DNA of 64,000 nt from Segatella copri DSM 18205 (GCF_025151535.1 NZ_CP102288.1:873501-937500), one strand, 5' to 3'. Positions 51,141 through 61,906 are shown, counted from the stretch's first letter. Notes: generated from the sequence alone by a model not told the origin. Made by a program: numbers and translations.

Positions 51141-51563
51141 ATGGCTAAGTACAATATTCAACCTAAAAAAGAAAAAATAGCAAGATATCAATCTATGCTG
51201 AGTGAAGAAACTAAGGACCGCCTTCGCGACGAGATAATCCGTGTTCTTGTGACTGAAAGAAAGTACAAGGACCCAGACTATAGTTCCAAGAAACTTGCAG
51301 AGGATTTGAATACTAACTCTCGCTATATTTCTGCTGTATGCGCAACTCGATTTCATAAGAATTATGCCGAGTTGGTGAATGATTATCGAGTAAACGATGC
51401 TATGTCTTTACTTACCGATAAACGTTATGCAAGAATGAGTGTAGAAGGTATCAGCGAAATGGCTGGTTTCAATACTCGTCAGAGTTTCTATGCTAATTTC
51501 TTCAAGCGAATAGGCGTTACTCCACGTCAATATCGTGCTAATCATTTTAAGGGATTGGAGTAA
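51141..51563 (+). CDS. AraC-type helix-turn-helix regulator
   Basis: A 140-residue DNA-binding protein. The C-terminal part MSVEGISEMAGFNTRQSFYA and FKRIGVTPRQYR is a typical AraC second HTH; the preceding segment YSSKKLAEDLNTNSRYISAV and YRVNDAMSLLTD makes the first. Nothing remains for a ligand-binding domain, so it is a minimal AraC form, common in Bacteroidota as the output part of larger regulators. ATG at 51141 follows the promoter. The target genes are unknown. Confidence 0.88.
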   Translation: MAKYNIQPKKEKIARYQSMLSEETKDRLRDEIIRVLVTERKYKDPDYSSKKLAEDLNTNSRYISAVCATRFHKNYAELVNDYRVNDAMSLLTDKRYARMSVEGISEMAGFNTRQSFYANFFKRIGVTPRQYRANHFKGLE

Positions 51564-51593
51564 GTTTAATTGTTAATAACTAGAACATGAAAC

Positions 51594-51638
51594 AAAAAGG
51601 AGGGTGTATCATAAGTTAATGATTCACCCTCCTTTTTG
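51594..51638. terminator. Bidirectional terminator between regulator and sigma factor
   Basis: AAAAAGGAGGGTGTATCAT pairs with ATGATTCACCCTCCTTTTT; convergent genes on both sides. Confidence 0.9.
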
Positions 51639-51658
51639 TTTTTACAAACTATTGCGAG

Positions 51659-52276
51659 TTACCTCTTGAAGTAGTTTCTCAATGCCTGGTGGCGGATACT
51701 CCTGTTCAATCTGCGTATGGTCAGATTTCGTATCTGGCGAACTCGCTCGCGTTTGAGCCCCATATCTTCAGCAATTTCAGCCATCGTTTCCTTAGGAACA
51801 CCTATACCATAGAATTTGGTGATGATTTCTTTCTCTCGTGGTAATAAATCTGCAATGCTTTCTGCCATCTTTTTCTTCATCATTTCTATATTCAGGGTAT
51901 CATCTGCAATCTTTACATCCGGATCGTTTAATATGTCTAATAGGGTATACGGATTGTTTGCGCTTAGTGGCGCATCTACAGATACAGCCTTGTCTGCGTT
52001 TCTTGGGGCAAATTTCTTCTGGTCTTTCGGTAAACGATAAAGTCCTGATTGTTTATCGATGGCCTGTGATATAGCCTTGTGAACGAATGGACCGGCATAA
52101 GCCACAAAATCGGTGCCCCGGTCGGCTTGGAACTTTCTGGCTGCCATAAGCATTGCCAGCGTTCCTTCGCTAACCAAGTCATCAAACTCAACGCCTTTAC
52201 CTTTATACTGGTTGGCTACTGATTTTACATAGTTTAAGTTCTCACTAACTATCTTGTTTATTTCTTTTTCTGTCAT
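51659..52276 (-). CDS. Sigma-70 family RNA polymerase sigma factor (short)
   Basis: A 205-residue sigma factor with region 2 (LNYVKSVANQYKGKGVEFDD, LVSEGTLAMLMAARKF) and region 4 (LPREKEIITKFYGIG, ETMAEIAEDMGLKRERVRQI). Region 3 is reduced to a linker (RLPKDQKKFAPRNADKAVSV). ATG at 52276 (MTEKEINKIV) is preferred to 52297. It is shorter than the primary sigma factor at 60.9 kb and probably an alternative factor; its regulon is not evident. It lies downstream of the AddB-like gene, about 80 bp away. Confidence 0.88.
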   Translation of the reverse strand: MTEKEINKIVSENLNYVKSVANQYKGKGVEFDDLVSEGTLAMLMAARKFQADRGTDFVAYAGPFVHKAISQAIDKQSGLYRLPKDQKKFAPRNADKAVSVDAPLSANNPYTLLDILNDPDVKIADDTLNIEMMKKKMAESIADLLPREKEIITKFYGIGVPKETMAEIAEDMGLKRERVRQIRNLTIRRLNRSIRHQALRNYFKR

Positions 52277-52378
52277 ATTCAATAATTCTTTTTGCAAATA
52301 TACATAGAATAATTCAAAAAAGCAAGTATTTTGCGCATTTTAACCAATCATTTTGGTTTCCACATATTATATATGTTT

Positions 52379-55366
52379 CTATGACTTGCATAAAGCTGCG
52401 TATGGACAGTATTCGCAACGATGCTTATCATCTGTAGGTCGGAATGGCTGCTCCTTGTCAAAGATGTTGGCGATGAGAATTTTCAGTTGTTTCATAAACT
52501 CTTCTTCGTATACATCTATGCTACTGATGAGTTCCTTGCCCATTTTTAATGTCGGATCATAATCTTCTGCTCCTGCATTTTGTATAAACAGCAAGCCTGG
52601 AGATACGGGCTCTTGAGCCGGATTCAGATTTCTGTTGTGTCTTACAATAATCGAGTAGAGCATAGATTGTAAATAATAATCTGTATGCTTGTTGAGCATG
52701 GATGGATCAAACACTTCGCTCAGTTCTCTTGGACGTGTTGTTGAAATACGTCCTGTTTTATAGTCTATTACGCGGATTCGTTCTGCAAGATTATTGCCAT
52801 TTGCATGACCGTTAGCTGCAACAGCGTCCAGTCGGTCGATAAAACCTCCTATTGACAGAGATAAATTGCCGATACTTGTTTCTACTTCGACGTCAGTTTT
52901 TACAACCAGCTCTAATCCGAGTATGGTGAATGGAGCCTGTCGCATATCTATCGTGACAAGTTGCCGGATATATCTTGCTATTACTTCTTTGTTAATCAGT
53001 TGCAGACCATTATATTTTGGACGATACCCTGCAGCGCTAACTTTAAAGAGTTCTTCTCTGAACGCCTGATCTACCAGGCGATAAACAAGCGATTCATCTT
53101 TTAAGGCTTGCTCTAATTGCTCTTTTGATACAACGATAGGACGAGTCAGTTTGAGTTCTCCTTTACCGTCTGTTGTCAGAGCATCGCTGCTTGCTAATCC
53201 CAGATAGAACAGCTCTGCTGCCCGATGGAATATATTTCCAAATACTTTGTTGTCTACTTCGTCCTCATCCATTTCATCTGGCTCAATCAGTCCTTCTACA
53301 TATTTATAGTAGAATTGCTTTTCACATCTCAAATAGGTATTCAAAAATGTTGGCGTAAGCATTTTCAAATTCTTGAGCTGGCTGAGCGTATGCAGTTTTT
53401 TCTCTATTGGTTCATAAGTAGGACGCAGTGTGTTTTGTCCTGCGACCAAAGAAAAGCGCTCGATGTCATGATGGCTTTCTACCAGGAGTTGTAGCATAAA
53501 ACGGCTCATCTCACCCGATTGGCCATCTTCTGTTGCGTTATTGTAACATAAAGTGATGTCGTGTGAGCGTTGGAGCAGACTGTGAAAATAATAGGCGTAT
53601 ATAGCTACTTTGTTATCAATTGTGGTAAGACCATATGCCTTTCTCAATGAATAGGGAATAAATGAAGCATCGTTCACACCTTTCGGCAGTTTCCCTTCGT
53701 TGCATGAGAGTACTAAGATATGCTCGAAATCAAGATTTCGGGTTTCCAATACACCCATTACCTGTATTCCTTCTGCAGGTTCACCATGGAAAGGAATACT
53801 TGTTGACTGGATGAGCTGTTGGATGAGTCGTTCCAGAGTGATGCAGTCTACAGCTAAGTCTCCTGTCTGGATGAGTTCTTGCAGACGGTTCAATAAGGTA
53901 TAAGTTCTGAAGAGCGATTCCTGGAATAAAGGATCGTCCTGTTCTTTACTATTCACACCTATTGTCTTCAAAATATCCAGCAGATACTGGATGAGTCTCA
54001 AGTTGTATTCATTTTCTGTTGCAGTCTCACCCAAATCTTTGAAAAGCAGTGACAAGCCTTCATCACCATCCATGCTTAGGAATGGGCGGGTAGGGTAGAA
54101 CTGCTTCTGCTCGTCAAGAGCGCTCAAGAGTTTGCTATAATTTTGAGAAATATAGCGTGTATATGGATGGCGGAGCGCCATGAGCACATTGTGTAAGCGA
54201 TAGTTGTTACTATGCTTGGGGTGACCTACGCCCTGCAACTTGATGAGTTGTTGCAGCAAGCTGTAGAATGGTGTCTGTTGAAGCGGATAGCCCAATGTTA
54301 TGTTATATGCTAACTTGTCGTTCTCAGAATAATCTGGCAACGACTTGATGTCTTCGTTTGTAGGAAGACTATGTATAACACTTTGTAATAATCCTTCATC
54401 GGCTAATACTATAGCCACTTTTTTTCCATATTTATAGCGTTTCTTTTCTTTAAGCCATTGGTTTACATAGCGGGCCTGGATGTTTTCTGTAGATGCCGAT
54501 ATGTATGTAATGTCTTTATTGTTATCAAAGTTATGATAAATTTCACGAAAATCATGAGGAGGCATATCATTCAATTCGTTAGGATAATATTTGAGATATT
54601 CTCGAATGTAGTGACCTGCCTCATGATTGTTTTGCATATAATAGTCATCGTAGTCCCAATAGAAATGTGCTTTACCCTCTTTCATCAAGCGGTCGCAGAG
54701 TTTCCGTTCTACTACTTGCATCATATTAAAACCGACAAAGAGATATTTCTTGTGTTGGAATTTGATATTTTCATCATTTACAACTTTCCTGTATAGAGCC
54801 CCCTCATAAGCTAATCCTTGTTCTTCAAGACGCATGTTGAACTGCTTATAGATATCAAGAAAATGGCTCCATAATTGTAGAAATCTCTTTTTGAGTTCTG
54901 AGTTGTGATCATCGTTGAAATTGCTGAAAAATTTCTTAATCAGCGTTTTCTGTTCTTCTGTAAGATATGAGATGTCATCAAGTTCATGTATATTGCTAAG
55001 ATTGGCAAAGAGTTTTTCTGCTTCTGCCATGTTTTTATCAATATCGTCAAAATCTGTGATAAGAAGTTGTCCCCATCCATAAAAATGGTCGAGGGTCTCA
55101 TCAATACCAGTGCAGGCTACGAATGTTTTATGTAAATCGCAAACAAGTTTGATTGGGTCTCCAACTTTCAATGTGCTATGTTTGCGAAACAGGTCGCTGA
55201 TTGTTATGTAAGATGGCGACCAGATAGGGTGATCAGTCAAACGGGCCAGACTCTCGTTGAGGAAAAGAGCGGCGCGTTTATTTGGAAACACGACGGCAAT
55301 GTCGCTGAGATTGTTTCCGTATTTCTCGAGTATATCTCTTGCTACATATTTTAAAAATGCTTTCAT
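52379..55366 (-). CDS. addB: AddB-like nuclease subunit (PD-(D/E)XK, Fe-S type)
   Basis: A 995-residue subunit of the AddAB/RecBCD-type double-strand-break repair complex. The N-terminal helicase-like region has a degenerate P-loop (AVVFPNKRAALFLNES), as usual for AddB. The C-terminal nuclease domain starts at TFLNTYLRCEKQFYYKYVEG, contains VIDYKTGRISTTRPREL (the PD-(D/E)XK Asp and Lys) and ends RCEYCPYAALC, so the four Fe-S cysteines (one before, three at the end) are visible. It lies 76 bp downstream of the AddA-like gene on the same strand. Confidence 0.9.
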   Translation of the reverse strand: MKAFLKYVARDILEKYGNNLSDIAVVFPNKRAALFLNESLARLTDHPIWSPSYITISDLFRKHSTLKVGDPIKLVCDLHKTFVACTGIDETLDHFYGWGQLLITDFDDIDKNMAEAEKLFANLSNIHELDDISYLTEEQKTLIKKFFSNFNDDHNSELKKRFLQLWSHFLDIYKQFNMRLEEQGLAYEGALYRKVVNDENIKFQHKKYLFVGFNMMQVVERKLCDRLMKEGKAHFYWDYDDYYMQNNHEAGHYIREYLKYYPNELNDMPPHDFREIYHNFDNNKDITYISASTENIQARYVNQWLKEKKRYKYGKKVAIVLADEGLLQSVIHSLPTNEDIKSLPDYSENDKLAYNITLGYPLQQTPFYSLLQQLIKLQGVGHPKHSNNYRLHNVLMALRHPYTRYISQNYSKLLSALDEQKQFYPTRPFLSMDGDEGLSLLFKDLGETATENEYNLRLIQYLLDILKTIGVNSKEQDDPLFQESLFRTYTLLNRLQELIQTGDLAVDCITLERLIQQLIQSTSIPFHGEPAEGIQVMGVLETRNLDFEHILVLSCNEGKLPKGVNDASFIPYSLRKAYGLTTIDNKVAIYAYYFHSLLQRSHDITLCYNNATEDGQSGEMSRFMLQLLVESHHDIERFSLVAGQNTLRPTYEPIEKKLHTLSQLKNLKMLTPTFLNTYLRCEKQFYYKYVEGLIEPDEMDEDEVDNKVFGNIFHRAAELFYLGLASSDALTTDGKGELKLTRPIVVSKEQLEQALKDESLVYRLVDQAFREELFKVSAAGYRPKYNGLQLINKEVIARYIRQLVTIDMRQAPFTILGLELVVKTDVEVETSIGNLSLSIGGFIDRLDAVAANGHANGNNLAERIRVIDYKTGRISTTRPRELSEVFDPSMLNKHTDYYLQSMLYSIIVRHNRNLNPAQEPVSPGLLFIQNAGAEDYDPTLKMGKELISSIDVYEEEFMKQLKILIANIFDKEQPFRPTDDKHRCEYCPYAALCKS

Positions 55367-55442
55367 ATCTTAATGGACTTTTCAATGTTTGCAACTGTTC
55401 TTTATGTTGCCCTGTTTTTTTGAAGGGGGCAATAGAACCATA

Positions 55443-58400
55443 TTATTTTATTACTTCAACTATTCTGTTAGGGTATACATACCATAGATAACCTTTTACT
55501 CGGTGATGTCCCATGCTTCTTAATAAACCGATGTATTTTCTAACCTGTTCATGGTGTTCTACTTTCTGTTTACCGAATTTGAAGTCTACCACGATGGTTT
55601 CATTTTTTGAGTTTTGCATCACGCGGTCTGGACGGTATTCAGCCACTTTTCCATTTTCAACTGTCAGGATAGAACATTCATTTAGTATGGTCAGTTCCTT
55701 GTCAAACCATTTTGCGACCTTTGGTGATTCAAGTCTTTTCCTGATCATCTCCTTTATTTTCTCTGGTGTGAGGTCTTGGTCGTATAAAAGTCCGTCTAAC
55801 TCCAACTGTTTCAGGGCTCCATCAATATCATCAACCGTGCGTATTGTAGAAAAGAGGTTGTGCAAAATGGTACCCATTTTGATATAAAACTTCTGTTGTT
55901 CTTCAGTTTCATCACGCTTTATAAAGTCACGGCTCTGGTTACTTTGTCTGAATTCTGGCATTTCAGGCGTAACATTTATTTTAATTTCTAAAGGTTGAGA
56001 ATAGGCTGAGAGCACGTTTGTATCCTTCTTCTCGTTTGATTTCTTGGAAGAATCAGGTACATATATTTCATTATAGCAGAAAGATATGTCATCTGTTTTG
56101 GCATCAGAACCTATTCCTGTTAACTTCATCTTTACATCATTAGCTTCAAGTCGACTGGCTACCTTATCGAGTACGGATTCGATAATGGCAGAACGATATG
56201 CACTATTAGCTCGTTTGCCAATTACAATCAGGTTATGACTGGCACGTGTGAAGGCTACATAAAGCAGATTCAAATTGTCGACTATGTTTTGCAGATGTTC
56301 ATGATTATAATCTGCTTCATATATACTTTGCTTCATCAGTTTAGCACTGAAATCTATAGGTACCAGTGGAAGCTCGTTGTATGGAGCTTCTTGCGGTGTG
56401 CACCAGATCGTGTTGGCTTTTTCTAGTTGCCAGTCACAGTAAGGCATGATAACATGATCGTATTCCAGTCCCTTACTCTTATGTATAGTAAGGAATCTGA
56501 TACCTCCATCGCCATCGCTATGGATGCTTTTTTCGTGGATACGGTTATCCCACTCTTTCAGAAATCCAGTGATATCACTACTGTTATCTGTGAGATATTT
56601 ACTTAAGCAATCATAAAAAGTACAGATGTAGGCAGTTTGCTTGATCATGTCTTTTATTTCGCCAAGTTTAAGTTCTGCAAAAAGGCGTTCTGTGAGATCG
56701 AACAGTGGCATTTCCAGATACTCAGAACGATTGGTCAAAAGTTGTTCCGGCATATTTCCTGCTACAGAATACGTGTCACAAAACTTGTTGAGAGTTGCTA
56801 ATGCAATATTGTCATTTGGGTGTACCAGTATGTAGAGAGCGTTAACCAATGTGCATACTGCTTGGGAGGCATCCAGCCTGAATGCCTCATCTGAAACCAA
56901 CGGATAGTCGGAATGGTTCATAAAATACTCAGCAATGTCCTGTATGTTACGGTTGCTTCTTACCAGGATTGCTATTTTGTTGCAAGGAACACCTCTTTCA
57001 ACCAACTTGTCTACAGTGTCCAAGGTTGTTTGCATCATTCTGTCTTCAATATTTTCACCGCCCAGGAGATGGATACTGATAGAACCATTAGGATTAGAAT
57101 GGTGGACTGGTACTTGCTGGCAGACATCGCTATATGCGTTTTCCAGCTGTTTACATTCCTCAGGACCTATATCTTTCAGGTCTTCAATCTCCAACTTTAC
57201 TGCTTCTGTGAAAAAAGCATTGTTAAACTCAATGATGTTTCTATCAGAGCGGTAGTTGGTACCCAAAGTTTCTATGCTTACTTTTTTCGCGCTTTTATTA
57301 AATTCTTTATCGATATTATTGAGCAGTCTCCAATCGCCGGATCGCCATCTGTAAATACTTTGTTTTACGTCACCAACAATGAGGTTACCTGCATCTTCTC
57401 TACTCATGGTTTCTTCGAGCAGCACTTTAAAGTTCTTCCATTGGATGGTGCTGGTATCTTGGAACTCGTCTATCATTATATGGTCGAGTTGAGTGCCAAT
57501 CTTTTCAAAGATGAATGGCGAATCGCTATCCTTTATCAGTGAGTTGAGCAAGGTCTGAGTATCGCTCAAAAGGAAACGGTTTGCCTCTCTGTTCATCTCC
57601 CTGACTTTTTTATCTATGCTTCCCAAAAGGCGGAGCTGATTAAGATGCTTTATGGTCAGATCGGTACTTTTGAAGATTCGGGTGAGTCTTGGACGATTAT
57701 CTTCTGCAAACAGCAGAATAGGGTAGAGCACCGATTCTACATAATTGAAGATATCAGTACAATTTTTTACATCAGATTTTTTGACCCATGCTTCCGGACT
57801 TTCCCGACATTTACAGAAAGTATCATTATGTAGATCATCATCACTGTATTTGCCATTTTTCAGCTTGTTGAAATAGCTCCAAATACCTCTCGTTTTTCCA
57901 GCTAAGTCGTCTGACGTAAAGCCTTCTTCTTCAAGGGAATCGAAAAAAGTAGCAGCAATTTCTTTAAGCTGCTCTTTTGCCTTATTGCGCATCTTTTTCA
58001 TTCGGTCGGTAAAATCCTTGAAGAAATCTTCTTGTTCCATCAATTCTGTCAGCTTGTCGGAATGAGCTTTGTAATAATCCTTGAATATGTTCTCACCGAA
58101 TTTCTTGATTTGTCCTATGACATTCCAACTCTTATCATCATCAATATTTTCTTTGATATAATCCATAATCCAGAAAAGCAGACGATCGGTATCTTCAAGA
58201 CTTTCTATAAGTTCATCAACGGCATGCTGTTCTATTTGATAGTCATTGAGTTCTATCCGTAAATTGGCAGTCAGATCAAGTTCACGTGCTAGATTTCTCA
58301 ATACACTCTGAAAGAACGTATCGATGGTCATAACCCGGAAATAGTTATAATTATGTATGAGCAAATGCAGGGCTGATTCTGCATTTTTCTGAATTTGTTT

Positions 58401-58655
58401 GGATGAAAGATATGGTAAAGCCTGTTGTATTTGATTTACATAATCGTTTGCTTCTGGTAGTCCGTGTGCAATTTCGTATAATTTTCCTAAGATACGCATT
58501 TTCATTTCTTCAGTAGCTTTGTTGGTGAAGGTTACTGCAAGAATGGTTCTGTAGGAAGCAGGATTAGCTATCACGAGTGTCATATACTCGCGAGCCAAAG
58601 TAAATGTTTTACCTGATCCTGCACTTGCTTTATAAACAGTTAGTTGTGAACTCAT
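55443..58655 (-). CDS. addA: AddA-like UvrD-family helicase-nuclease subunit
   Basis: A 1070-residue SF1 helicase-nuclease that unwinds and trims broken DNA for RecA loading. Visible: Walker A ASAGSGKTFTLAREYM at residues 10-25, AVTFTNKATEEMKMRI (motif Ia), IDEFQDTSTIQW (motif II), VGDVKQSIYRWRSGD (motif III), LGTNYRSD (IV), HKSKGLEYDHVI (V) and LNLLYVAFTRASHNL (VI). The nuclease at the C-terminus has RPDRVM and VVDFKFGKQ (Asp and Lys). It forms an operon with the AddB-like gene. Which of AddAB or RecBC naming applies is a matter of convention. Confidence 0.95.
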   Translation of the reverse strand: MSSQLTVYKASAGSGKTFTLAREYMTLVIANPASYRTILAVTFTNKATEEMKMRILGKLYEIAHGLPEANDYVNQIQQALPYLSSKQIQKNAESALHLLIHNYNYFRVMTIDTFFQSVLRNLARELDLTANLRIELNDYQIEQHAVDELIESLEDTDRLLFWIMDYIKENIDDDKSWNVIGQIKKFGENIFKDYYKAHSDKLTELMEQEDFFKDFTDRMKKMRNKAKEQLKEIAATFFDSLEEEGFTSDDLAGKTRGIWSYFNKLKNGKYSDDDLHNDTFCKCRESPEAWVKKSDVKNCTDIFNYVESVLYPILLFAEDNRPRLTRIFKSTDLTIKHLNQLRLLGSIDKKVREMNREANRFLLSDTQTLLNSLIKDSDSPFIFEKIGTQLDHIMIDEFQDTSTIQWKNFKVLLEETMSREDAGNLIVGDVKQSIYRWRSGDWRLLNNIDKEFNKSAKKVSIETLGTNYRSDRNIIEFNNAFFTEAVKLEIEDLKDIGPEECKQLENAYSDVCQQVPVHHSNPNGSISIHLLGGENIEDRMMQTTLDTVDKLVERGVPCNKIAILVRSNRNIQDIAEYFMNHSDYPLVSDEAFRLDASQAVCTLVNALYILVHPNDNIALATLNKFCDTYSVAGNMPEQLLTNRSEYLEMPLFDLTERLFAELKLGEIKDMIKQTAYICTFYDCLSKYLTDNSSDITGFLKEWDNRIHEKSIHSDGDGGIRFLTIHKSKGLEYDHVIMPYCDWQLEKANTIWCTPQEAPYNELPLVPIDFSAKLMKQSIYEADYNHEHLQNIVDNLNLLYVAFTRASHNLIVIGKRANSAYRSAIIESVLDKVASRLEANDVKMKLTGIGSDAKTDDISFCYNEIYVPDSSKKSNEKKDTNVLSAYSQPLEIKINVTPEMPEFRQSNQSRDFIKRDETEEQQKFYIKMGTILHNLFSTIRTVDDIDGALKQLELDGLLYDQDLTPEKIKEMIRKRLESPKVAKWFDKELTILNECSILTVENGKVAEYRPDRVMQNSKNETIVVDFKFGKQKVEHHEQVRKYIGLLRSMGHHRVKGYLWYVYPNRIVEVIK

Positions 58656-58726
58656 ATTTTGATTTTTTTATGATGTTATTGATATTGTGCCCTAGAAATC
58701 ATGTTTTATCCATGCTTTTATGAATA

Positions 58727-60853
58727 TTACCAATCTCTAAATAGTTCAAAACCGAAGCGACAGCCTATGCCATTATACTTCGTGTTTTTGAAGGCTGCAA
58801 AGAATCCTAATGTAATAGCTCTTGTTGTTACTCCATATCCCCATTCTGTATATGGGTGTAAATGGTTTACAACAAGACTGCTTACATACAGACGCTCTGC
58901 TTCTATATATTTCCCAATCAGGGGGAGCCATGCAGTTGCAATCATGGGAGCTTCATAAGTGAAATTTCCGCGAACGTAATAATCACTGGCATTATACCAT
59001 TGGGATGGCAGTAATTCGAATTCTCCACTCCAGCTATCATTCCAGCCTCCAGGAATATTGTCGTCATGGAAATTGGTATAGTCAACGAAGTCCCAATGAT
59101 CACCTTTGCGGGTATAAAAGCCAGCTCCTAACCTTATAGAATATGATTGACGGCGTGATGCTTGAAAAATAGTTTGTGCATCTGCTTCTACCCGTTCGTA
59201 GTCTATGTTTGAACCTAGTAGGTTTTTCCATCCCTTTTCATAGTCTATCTTAAAGATAGAGCCTTTCTTACCCCATGGTAAGAGTTCTAAAGCTACAGCT
59301 GGTGCTACTGATACATATTTGCTTGGATTTTTAAACAGTTTATAGAAACTTTCTACTACAGCTTTTCGTTGATGTGAAACTAAACCTACTTCAAAACCGA
59401 CATAGTCGTTGAAACTCCAGTGGTTAGTTAGACGAAGATAATCATCTTTAAACTCTGTCAGTTTCCTGTTATTAGCATCAATATCTGTTGAGATTTCCGG
59501 TAATGACAATCCTGGATATTCTGAGAATAGTGGATTTAGAAAATCGTTATCTTCAGGTTTGCTGATGCCTAACATCTTTCGTGCAACACGATTATTCGAT
59601 ATTCTATTACCGTTACCGATTTCTAACTTCAGATATCCATTGTGCTTCTGGTTATAGTTGAATGTCAATGGTATATTGAAATAAAATCTGTGTTGTTTCA
59701 TACTGTAACCTCCTTTAAAGCGAAGCCCCAATTCCAGATTTTCTGTAAACCTGTAGCCTCCCTTCAGGTCAAACTTGTATACAATTCCTTTTCGCTCGGA
59801 GTATCCCATATAGAGTGGGTTGAGAATAGGACTGATACGGAAGTAGCCTTGGTTTTGCTTACCGAAGCCTTGGGAAATCCTGTTTAATACATTGTCACCG
59901 ATAACATCCCAAAGTATGTCTTTTGCAAAGTTTTTCTCTGGTATGTGGTTATTCAAGGAATCTGTTATTTGGTTCCTTTTTTCGTAGAATTTTTTATATA
60001 TGTCAGCCTCATCTTGGTTTAACTCAATAGGGCGCACTTTTGCCATTAATGCAGTGTCGGCAACATTATTGAGTGAATCACTTAATATTTTCGGCAGTCC
60101 GTATACAGTTGTATACATGCCCGTTATCTTGTTACCCATAAAACTGAAGTTGGCTCTCATGCTGCATCTTGCAGGAGAAAGTGAACCAAATCCGTCTTTA
60201 CCCATAATAATAGAGATATAGAAACGGGTCATATCATATTCGCCCTCAAAGTCTACCATGCTTATCTTTCCGCTTTGGGAATCAACTATGGCACGTGCTT
60301 CAATAACTTGGGTGTTTTTGAGACGTGGATATACGTAGACTTGTGCTTTGCCGAATGGTAATTGGGTGACGGCATATTTATAATATCTGCGATTCTTATA
60401 GTGGAAAGGAGAAAGAATATTAGTTTCGAAAAGTGTTTCTCCATATACCGTTGGAGTCATGTATTTCAAAACTGATGACAATGTGTTTCTTCTATGCGGA
60501 ATGGTGCTTATGTTCAGCAAACGCTTGGCAACTGGTCTGCCATTTGCGTCTAGCGTCATTTGGTTATAAAACTCGCTGATGAATCTCCTGCCACCGCCAT
60601 GAGCCACCGCATACATTGTCGGTACTAGCATGAGCGTTGCATTACGTTTGTTTGTTTTGATTTGAAATTTAGTGTAGGCATAACTCTTGTGCTCAGCTCT
60701 ACCTGTTGTGTCAACAGATTGCGCATATTTAAATACCAAACACATCACCGAGTCACTAAAGGCGTCTCTCGGTGACATTCTTCTTGCATGTGCTGCAAAA
60801 GCCATCATGCAGAAGATAATCGTCAAAATGATGTGTGTTTGATATTTCTTCAT
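58727..60853 (-). CDS. DUF5686-type outer-membrane protein
   Basis: A 708-residue exported protein with signal peptide (about residues 1-22, HIILTIIFCMMAFAAHA). From about residue 250 it consists of amphipathic strands with aromatic ends (GYFRISPILNPLYMGYSERK, GYRFTENLELGLRFKGGYS, HRFYFNIPLTFNYNQKH), ending in NGIGCRFGFELFRDW, the aromatic last residue of outer-membrane barrels. DUF5686 proteins in Bacteroidota usually carry a carboxypeptidase-like plug; here the N-terminus lacks an obvious one. Role unknown. It is close to, but probably separate from, the sigma factor gene upstream. Confidence 0.8.
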   Translation of the reverse strand: MKKYQTHIILTIIFCMMAFAAHARRMSPRDAFSDSVMCLVFKYAQSVDTTGRAEHKSYAYTKFQIKTNKRNATLMLVPTMYAVAHGGGRRFISEFYNQMTLDANGRPVAKRLLNISTIPHRRNTLSSVLKYMTPTVYGETLFETNILSPFHYKNRRYYKYAVTQLPFGKAQVYVYPRLKNTQVIEARAIVDSQSGKISMVDFEGEYDMTRFYISIIMGKDGFGSLSPARCSMRANFSFMGNKITGMYTTVYGLPKILSDSLNNVADTALMAKVRPIELNQDEADIYKKFYEKRNQITDSLNNHIPEKNFAKDILWDVIGDNVLNRISQGFGKQNQGYFRISPILNPLYMGYSERKGIVYKFDLKGGYRFTENLELGLRFKGGYSMKQHRFYFNIPLTFNYNQKHNGYLKLEIGNGNRISNNRVARKMLGISKPEDNDFLNPLFSEYPGLSLPEISTDIDANNRKLTEFKDDYLRLTNHWSFNDYVGFEVGLVSHQRKAVVESFYKLFKNPSKYVSVAPAVALELLPWGKKGSIFKIDYEKGWKNLLGSNIDYERVEADAQTIFQASRRQSYSIRLGAGFYTRKGDHWDFVDYTNFHDDNIPGGWNDSWSGEFELLPSQWYNASDYYVRGNFTYEAPMIATAWLPLIGKYIEAERLYVSSLVVNHLHPYTEWGYGVTTRAITLGFFAAFKNTKYNGIGCRFGFELFRDW

Positions 60854-60917
60854 CTATTATGAGTTAAGATGTTACTTGGCAGAAGAACTATGTCAAATAT
60901 TTTGGGCAGCAGCTTTC

Positions 60918-61790
60918 CTAGCCAAGATATTTCATAAGGATTCCTATCTTCCCGGATTCTCTCAGTTTGGTGATGCTTTTTTCTCTTATTTGGCGAACTC
61001 GCTCACGTGTCAGCCCCATTTTATCACCAATTTCCTCGAGCCCCTTTTCGGTTTCCCCAATTCCGTAGCATGCGCAGATAATTTTCAGTTCGCGATCCTT
61101 GAGGCAAACTTTTAAAACCTGTCTTAGGTCTTGTGCCATACTTTCATGGTCAACCTGCTTGTCTGTTCTGGCATCGTCTCCGCTTGCCATTACATCTGCC
61201 ATAGAGTTGTCATCGTCATCACTGAATGGAGCATCGATGCTTACATGATGACCACTGGCAGCCATGCTCTGAGAAATCTTGTCCTCGTCAACACCCGTTC
61301 TGGCAGCAAGTTCTTCAACGCTTGGACGACGTTGGTTTTCCTGCTCAAACTTATTAATTTCCTGGTTTACCTTATTGAGTGATCCTACCTGGTTGAGAGG
61401 AAGTCGAACAATTCGGCTTTGCTCTGCTATTGCCTGTAAAATGCTCTGACGAATCCACCATACAGCGTATGAGATAAATTTGAACCCTCGTGTTTCGTCG
61501 AAGCGTTCTGCTGCTTTGATGAGTCCGATGTTTCCTTCGTCAATCAAGTCTGTCAAGGTGAGTCCCTGGTGCTGATATTGTTTTGCTACCGACACCACAA
61601 AACGTAAGTTGGCTTCAATCAACTTATTCTTTGCTCTTTCGCCAGCTCTGCCTCCCTTGCGGATAGCTTGAGCCAATTCTATTTCTTCATCAATAGAAAC
61701 CATTGGGGCTCTACCTATCTCTACAAGATATTTGTCGAGGGCTTCACTATTACGATTGGTTATACTCTTTTGTATCTTAAGCTGTCTCAT
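60918..61790 (-). CDS. rpoD: Primary-type RNA polymerase sigma factor (RpoD/SigA)
   Basis: A 290-residue Bacteroidota-type primary sigma factor, short because the acidic region 1.1 is missing. Regions: 1.2 at [20 protein letters not shown], 2 at [20 protein letters not shown] with [20 protein letters not shown] and [20 protein letters not shown], 3 at [16 protein letters not shown], and 4 at [20 protein letters not shown] with [12 protein letters not shown]. In this phylum such factors read TTTG/TAnnTTTG promoters, which fits the many boxes found in this window. Promoter -7 box at 61827-61834. Confidence 0.95.
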   Translation of the reverse strand: MRQLKIQKSITNRNSEALDKYLVEIGRAPMVSIDEEIELAQAIRKGGRAGERAKNKLIEANLRFVVSVAKQYQHQGLTLTDLIDEGNIGLIKAAERFDETRGFKFISYAVWWIRQSILQAIAEQSRIVRLPLNQVGSLNKVNQEINKFEQENQRRPSVEELAARTGVDEDKISQSMAASGHHVSIDAPFSDDDDNSMADVMASGDDARTDKQVDHESMAQDLRQVLKVCLKDRELKIICACYGIGETEKGLEEIGDKMGLTRERVRQIREKSITKLRESGKIGILMKYLG

Positions 61791-61826
61791 TATCTTTCCT
61801 CTTAGTTACACATTGCACAATTGGCG

Positions 61827-61834
61827 CAAAGATA
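61827..61834 (-). promoter_or_regulatory. Promoter -7 element of the sigma factor gene
   Basis: TATCTTTG on the minus strand, about 37 bp upstream of the start codon; no good -33 box. Confidence 0.5.
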
Positions 61835-61906
61835 ATAAAAATATTGATACACGACTAGAATTATAACTTACTTTAACGTAATTAACCTAACTTACTCATT
61901 TAAAGG

